A DNA stretch of 64,000 nucleotides. Origin: Chelonoidis abingdonii. Taxonomy: Eukaryota > Chordata > Testudines > Testudinidae. The notes under the pieces are model-generated. The model was not told the origin of the DNA and made no database searches. It worked only from the letters and a program-made list of their open reading frames with translations. Positions 59,050 to 64,000 of this stretch are shown piece by piece (the stretch's first letter is position 1; each line of letters opens with the position of its first letter). Both the position numbers and the translations under genes were made by a program. The stretch lies in contig NC_133770.1 of the NCBI RefSeq assembly GCF_003597395.2, positions 6,010,038 to 6,074,037 on the forward strand, read 5' to 3'.

Positions 59050-59343
59050 AGTTTTTTAAGACTTGTCTGGATTGAGAAGTGATGGATCCAGCAAGGGTCA
59101 ATTTATTGCGTCTAGTCTAGACACAATCAACGGCAGAGCGCTCTCCTGTCAACTCCGGTACTCCACCAGGGCGAGAGGCGCCAGCGGAGTTGACAGGAGC
59201 GTCAGCTGTCGACTTACCGCAGTAAGTAGACCTAAGTACGTGGACTTTAGGCATGTTCATGTAGCTGAAGTTGTGTAACTTAGATCGACATCTCTCTCTC
59301 TCTCTCTTCCCTCCCCCCCCGCCCCAGTGTAGACTAGGCCTTA
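59050..59343. mobile_element. MITE with strong internal palindrome
   Basis: Starts 'ttttttaagacttgtctgga' and ends 'cagtgtagactaggcctta'. Near the middle 'gctctcctgtcaactccgg' faces 'gcggagttgacaggagcg'. Shares 'caatttattgcgtctag' with 15225-15492. A (TC)n tract at 59288-59306 lies inside the right end. Confidence 0.65.
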
Positions 59344-59911
59344 TTTTAAGGAGAGCTAGTGTGAATAGTTCCATTTTTTAAAAAAAACCCTGACTTTGTT
59401 GTTGATTTGTGCTATCCCTATTTGTACTAGGATTTACGAGCACCGTGTAGTACCAACATAAGGAGCATTTCAGAACACCAGGCAATGGGAAGACCTTACT
59501 GATTGCCTAACAGCAATTAACATTGCGTGTCTGGGGAGTCTGCATATGAAAGGAATGACATGCAATTCAGCCTTCAGCTGTTGGTATTGATACCAACAAA
59601 TTCTCCATGAGTTGCTTTGGAAACTGCTGACTGAACATTTTGAGACTTAAACTCATAGCAGTCTTACCCCCTGGAAATGTTTTGTAAGCACTTGTTTTAA
59701 GTAGATTCCAAGGCTGATACAGTAGAGTCAGACTGCATGACTACTCATTTTACCCACCTTTTACTTATCAGTCCATTTTTCCCTATGGTTTGTCATGATG
59801 GAATAAAATCCAGCTGCCCACCATTAAGTAGGATTTAAAAATAGCATCTTGGGTTTGCAGAAGGACATGTGGTCCATTTTAAACAAGCATATTTGATTTT
59901 CCCCACAGTCC

Positions 59912-60980
59912 TCTCATAGATTCTTTAACGTCAGAAAGGACCATCATGATCATCTAGTCTGACCTGCACATTGCAGGCCAGAGAATCTCACCCACCCACT
60001 CCTGTAATAGACCCCTAAGCTCTGGCTGAGTTTACTGAAGTCTTCAAATCAAGATTCAAAGACTTCAAGTTACAGAGAATCCATCATTTACTCTCCTCCT
60101 TGACCCCACTCCAAAAATAAGTTTGTTTGAATTGTGATTGTCTGGGGACTTCCACTGATGAATCAAAACCAGAACCTTCAAACCAGATAGTCCCTTTTCT
60201 TCAGGGTTTCAGATTTTGTCCATAGTATACAGACTGCTATAAGTCCAGGCCATGTTTGGAATCAAAACATGATGGAAAAGACCTATAGCATTTATTTGTT
60301 CATTTAGTCTGTCTGCCAGGGCCCAGTGCAGAATAGTTCTCTTTCTTGTCCCCTTCAGGATTTTGATTATTCTAATTTTAAATGATTCCAGTGATGGGAT
60401 GGGGCTTCCAAAACTTCTCATGGGAGACCATTCCACAATCAAATTGCATTTTTAAGAGATCTTTCCTGATAGCCTAAATTTTCTATTGCGCCCTTTCATC
60501 CCATTACTTGTACTTATCCCATCTTGGATCACACTAAACAATTTCTCTCCCTTGTTGATGGATATACCCTTTTAGCTGGCAATTATATCTCATTTGTCAT
60601 CATTTAGCCAAGCTTTTCCATATTAAATTAATTATTCATCAGTCAATCGATCTCTCCAGTCCTTTGTTCATTCTTGTTGCACTTCTTAAGAAATCTTCCC
60701 TGTATGTCTGCATCTTTCCAATAATGAAATGCCTAGAACTGAACACTTGATTCCAGGTGTGGTCTGACCTCATTTCTGTAGAGAAGAGACTACTACCCTC
60801 AGGCTCTGTGATGTGACATCTCTGTACAGGCAAACCAAAACCGCTCTGTTTCTGCTTACTGCCATGTTGCTTTGTAAATTCATGTAATCCCTACACCTTT
60901 CAGCATTAGTCTCCCAGGTATATGATGATTTCCCCAGATGCACTAGCTTGGATATTTTTGGATTGAACCTCATTTTATTT
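59912..60980 (-). mobile_element. CR1-related LINE remains, reverse (probably two copies)
   Basis: 59912-60100 has the tail 'catagattctttaacgtcag', 'aaaggaccatcatgatcatc' and 'tagtctgacctgcacattgc'. From about 60120 an older CR1-like segment follows ('ttccacaatcaaattgcatt', 'tttcatcccattacttgtac', 'ttgattccaggtgtggtctg'). The two parts differ in divergence, so they are probably separate insertions. Confidence 0.6.
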
Positions 60981-61435
60981 CATAGACATGTCTATAGTGC
61001 ATAATTCTCTGTCTTCACTGGCAGTCATAACTATCCTATTTGGTATCATCTGTGTATGTTATTATTGTGCTATTAGTCATTATTGATCTGGAAGAAGGGC
61101 AGCATCAAGATTAGGTCTGCCCCTAATCCAGTGGCTTGCTCATTGATGCCCCAACATGAAATGAATTGCTGTTTATTGTTGATTTGTTTATAATACTTTC
61201 AATGCATGTGACACTGTTCATATCCCTGTCAATTCAAAATATTCTTTTCAGGAAGTTTTTGTGAGGCACTGGTTATGTGCAATCAAAGCTGAGAGTCCTG
61301 TCCCCCGTCAGTTATTTGCAAGAAGGCAATCAGGGCTGGCTTCCAAGTGTCCAGAATAGAGGACATGATGGTAATTTCATGTGTGAGCTTCCATTACTCC
61401 AAGATATGAGTGAGACCGTTCCCTTCTTTCTCTAG

Positions 61436-61547
61436 GCAAACCCAATGGGATCCTCCTACTTGGGACAGCCCCGGAGATGATGCCAGCCTCGAACATGAAG
61501 CTGAGATGGACCTTGGGACTCCAACGTACGATGAAAACCCAATGAAA
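61436..61547 (+). CDS. SETD2: SETD2 exon: end of WW domain and acidic linker
   Basis: A 112-nt exon. The first base completes arginine, then QTQWDPPTW gives the second WW tryptophan and the conserved proline. The exon continues DSPGDDASLEHEAEMDLGTP and TYDENPMK. The acidic linker leads toward the SRI domain, which binds the phosphorylated RNA polymerase II tail and is encoded downstream of this window. The acceptor is TCTAG at 61431-61435 and the donor GTAAGT at 61548. The intron before it (58418-61435) splits the WW domain within an arginine codon. Frame 61410-61598 extends past both splice sites. Confidence 0.95.
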
Positions 61548-62335
61548 GTAAGTGTGCAATCAGCAGATGAAACATCTCCTCTTTCGCAGCTTCTTTAAAT
61601 GGAGAGTGGAAAATTTTTGTCATTTTGTAAGTCCTGTGGCCAAATAGTCTACTGTGTGGCAAATACAAGCATTCGAGAAAGTTCAGATTGTTGAAGGGGT
61701 GGATGACAATACCTTATATAGACTGAGTATGAACAGAAGATAGAGGTGTTCTTTTAAATGTGGACGGAAAAGCACAAATTAATGGTCTGGCTGGATGTTT
61801 CTGAAAGCTTTGTTAGTAAATCATTAAACAAGGTTTTCCTTGACACTTTGACGTAGGAAATAGGTGACCCTTTCCAATAAGAAAATATATTAGTAGAGTG
61901 TTGGCCCCCTCTAGCTCTAGAGAACAGAGTTCCACCCGTTCTGTCCCATAGCTGCTGAAGAAGTTTCTCTTCATAATCTGGAACTCCTCTTGCTGGAGCT
62001 AGGAGGAACCCTAGTAGACTCCCTCTCAGACATGATAGCTTGTTTGTTAGAGGTCTTCCTGATGTTCCAGCTCCCCATTCCTCCGCCAAATAAATAAATA
62101 CCCATATAGGGTTATTATTGACCCTGAGACTAGCTCTTTTACAAAGTCAGTGTCATGGATACAGTGTTTGAGTCTGACTGAGCAAAGAGAATTATCTTGT
62201 GTTATTGGTCTAGAAATAATTTTTGTATGTCCATATAGAGGTCATACTCTTAAAGCTGGGCATCAGCATTACCCAGTGTGGAATCCCATTTCTGGAATTG
62301 GGATTCAAGTGCATCTTGAGAGAGAAAAGCTTACT
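61548..62335 (+). other. SETD2: Start of the next SETD2 intron
   Basis: Begins GTAAGT. I looked for the next exon (the lysine-rich start of the SRI region) up to 64000 and did not find it. No recognised element before the DIRS-like insertion at about 62336. Confidence 0.7.
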
Positions 62336-64000
62336 GTTCTTCTTCGAGTGATTGCACATGTCCATTCCACGCTCGGGATGTAAGCGCCTTGAGCACAGTT
62401 GCCAGAAATTTTTCCCTCAGTGGTACCTGTCAGATTGGCTCCAGTGCCTCCTGGTGCCGCATGCTCACAGTGCCGGTATAAAGGGGCCAGCCAACCCCAC
62501 ACTCCATCAGTTCCTTCTTACCGCCCGTGACGGATGCTGAAACTGCACACTTCCCCTGTTTCTTTCTTCTAGTTATTTATTTTTCATTTGGACTGTAAAT
62601 AGTTCTTGTACATAGTTTAGTTGAAGATACTGCCTTATTAGTGAATTTTCTTCTGCCCCCTGTACCTCCTGCAGCAAGCCTATGCCTTTGAGTGACGCAC
62701 ATGCCAGTTGCTTAAAGTGCTTCGGTGAGGCTAATGTCCGGGACCATTATCATATCTGCTGGGAATTCAAGCCTCATATGAAGGACCAGGAGACCATATG
62801 GAAGTTCCTATTTATGGAAGAGGCACTCGGATGCTCTGCAGAGCCGAGCTGGTCAGACTCAGTACTGAGTACTTTAGCATCGGTGAGGATTGCTGTTCCC
62901 ACTGTCAGGAACTCTCACCATTCTCTGGTGTTGAAAAGGAAACTTAAGCAGCTGGTCGACAGGGGGCGTTCCCCTCCATTGAGTCTAGTACTAGACCAGC
63001 CTGTGCCAGAGGGACAATGAGGGTCCAGTGTGATTGTGGTTCCATCTGCCCTGGAGGTGTTTGCAGCAGCAAGAGACTTGCTGGAGTTATTGGTACCACC
63101 ATCAATCCAAGAGCAGGTGTCAGCGGTGCAGGTAGATAGAAAGGAGCATGTCACCCCAAGCTGCCCTCTGTACCATCTAGCCGGGAACCATCCCTGCTAT
63201 CCTCAATGCAGGCCTCCCTGTCTCAGCAGTGATCTCCAGAACTGATGAGTACCGCACCTCCATGGTCCCCAGAGAAGGGCTCGATGTCTGAGTTGGAAGT
63301 AGGGTCGTATACCTACCAGAGGGGTTGCTGTTGGTACTCCCCGGTCAGCCCTTTGGTGGTGGTGGACCCAGGCTCAGATACCTCTGAGCGCTTGGCCCAG
63401 TATGCACTGGTCTATGCCAATGCAATGGCCATTATGGAACCCTTGGAGTTTTCCCCCAATGTCAGAGGCACATTCCAGACACTTATATTTGGTGGCCATG
63501 GAGAGGAGTTCTCCATCCCATCAGGCAGCACCTGACCTGGACTCCGGTACCGAACCCAGTACTGATCCTTAGGAGCTAGACCTTCAGGACCTCGTCGCTG
63601 CAGAAAGAGACAAGGAGGACCCCTTGCTAGTGATGACTTCAAAGCTCATCAGGAGCTGTTGAATCAGGTGGCCTCAAACTTAGGGCTGCAACTGGAGATA
63701 GTCAAAGAATCCTCGCACAGCCTCATCGACATCTTGGTTGCAGCGAGGCCAACTGCAGTGGTTCTGCCTCTCAATGAGGCTATCATGGGACCAGTTAAAG
63801 CCTTGTGGTAAAACTCGTACTCCCTGCCACCCACCTGTGGAGAGCTAAGAAGCAGTACTTTGTTCCCACCCAAGGGTATGAGTACTTGTACTCCCACCTC
63901 AAGCCGGGGTCCCTGGTGGTCTCAGGGGCCACCAAAAGAGAGAGACTGGCTGCACAGAGCAACCCCTAAGACAAAGGACTCAAAGAAGCTAGACCTATTT
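62336..64000 (+). mobile_element. DIRS-like retroelement, 5' part, runs off the window
   Basis: Starts with a terminal repeat related to the 32.3-kb copy ('ttcttcttcgagtgattgca', 'catgtccattcca', then 'cagttccttcttaccgcccg' facing 'cagttccttcttaccacccg' there). After about 340 nt the gag-like region begins. The right terminal repeat would be beyond 64000. It lies in the SETD2 intron in sense orientation. Confidence 0.65.
62676..63900 (+). pseudogene. DIRS gag-like region, probably broken
   Basis: 62682-63020 encodes MPLSDAHASCLKCFGEANVR and DHYHICWEFKPHMK, a Cys-x2-Cys pattern followed by His and Cys that is typical of the N-terminal zinc-like motif in DIRS gag proteins. Basic and acidic low-complexity sequence follows. 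The reading then continues in other frames (63030-63245, 63245-63535), so at least two frame changes or stops separate the pieces. By family knowledge it is a structural protein of the retroelement particle. Confidence 0.55.

Noticed and set aside
1..64000. CRISPR arrays, operons, bacterial or phage systems
   Set aside because: Spliced vertebrate gene structure throughout; no regularly spaced repeats of CRISPR type and no prokaryotic gene organisation.

Overview
The window is vertebrate nuclear DNA, most probably from a turtle. The one protein-coding gene I can support is SETD2 (histone H3 lysine-36 trimethyltransferase), on the + strand. Ten internal coding exons can be placed: 2912-3038, 5211-5345, 6209-6337, 9219-9857, 39019-39067, 42214-42394, 47872-48547, 57014-57148, 58278-58417 and 61436-61547. 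Spliced in this order they keep one open frame of 774 codons plus a split first codon. They cover the post-SET zinc motif, the acidic and low-complexity middle, the Q/P/Y-rich region, the proline-rich stretch and the whole WW domain. The AWS and SET domains must lie upstream of base 1. The C-terminal SRI (RNA polymerase II CTD-binding) exons must lie beyond base 64000.

The turtle assignment rests on repeats. There are CR1 LINE tails in both orientations, Penelope-like elements (PLEs) with a GIY-YIG endonuclease and hammerhead-like tails, many short terminal-inverted-repeat elements with GTCTACAC/GTGTAGAC ends, DIRS-like tyrosine-recombinase retroelements, and old MIR/CORE-SINE traces. I inferred this from recognised family character; no database search was run, and a crocodilian remains possible.

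Layout. 1-2911: intron. 2912-9857: four SETD2 exons with short introns. 9858-39018: a 29-kb intron holding most of the mobile DNA. It contains a PLE at 18.05-19.37 kb and a roughly 3-kb homopolymer-ridden block at 20.6-23.6 kb that looks like uncorrected read sequence. It also holds a hAT with what looks like a captured exon (30.05-31.34 kb), a 92-bp-arm inverted repeat, a hAT carrying a deleted DIRS element (31.87-34.12 kb), and a PLE broken by three insertions (34.7-37.1 kb). 39019-48547: three exons, one of them followed by a GC-AG intron. 48548-57013: an intron with a roughly 2-kb terminal-inverted-repeat element containing an N gap (50512-50792) and a stack of CR1 copies. 57014-61547: the last three exons. 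62336-64000: the 5' part of a second DIRS-like element that runs off the end.

I found no CRISPR array, rRNA, convincing tRNA gene, operon or unknown multi-gene system. The items most worth a second look are the exon-like segment in the hAT, the PLE tail palindrome with its hammerhead-like cores, the GC-AG intron and the corrupted block.
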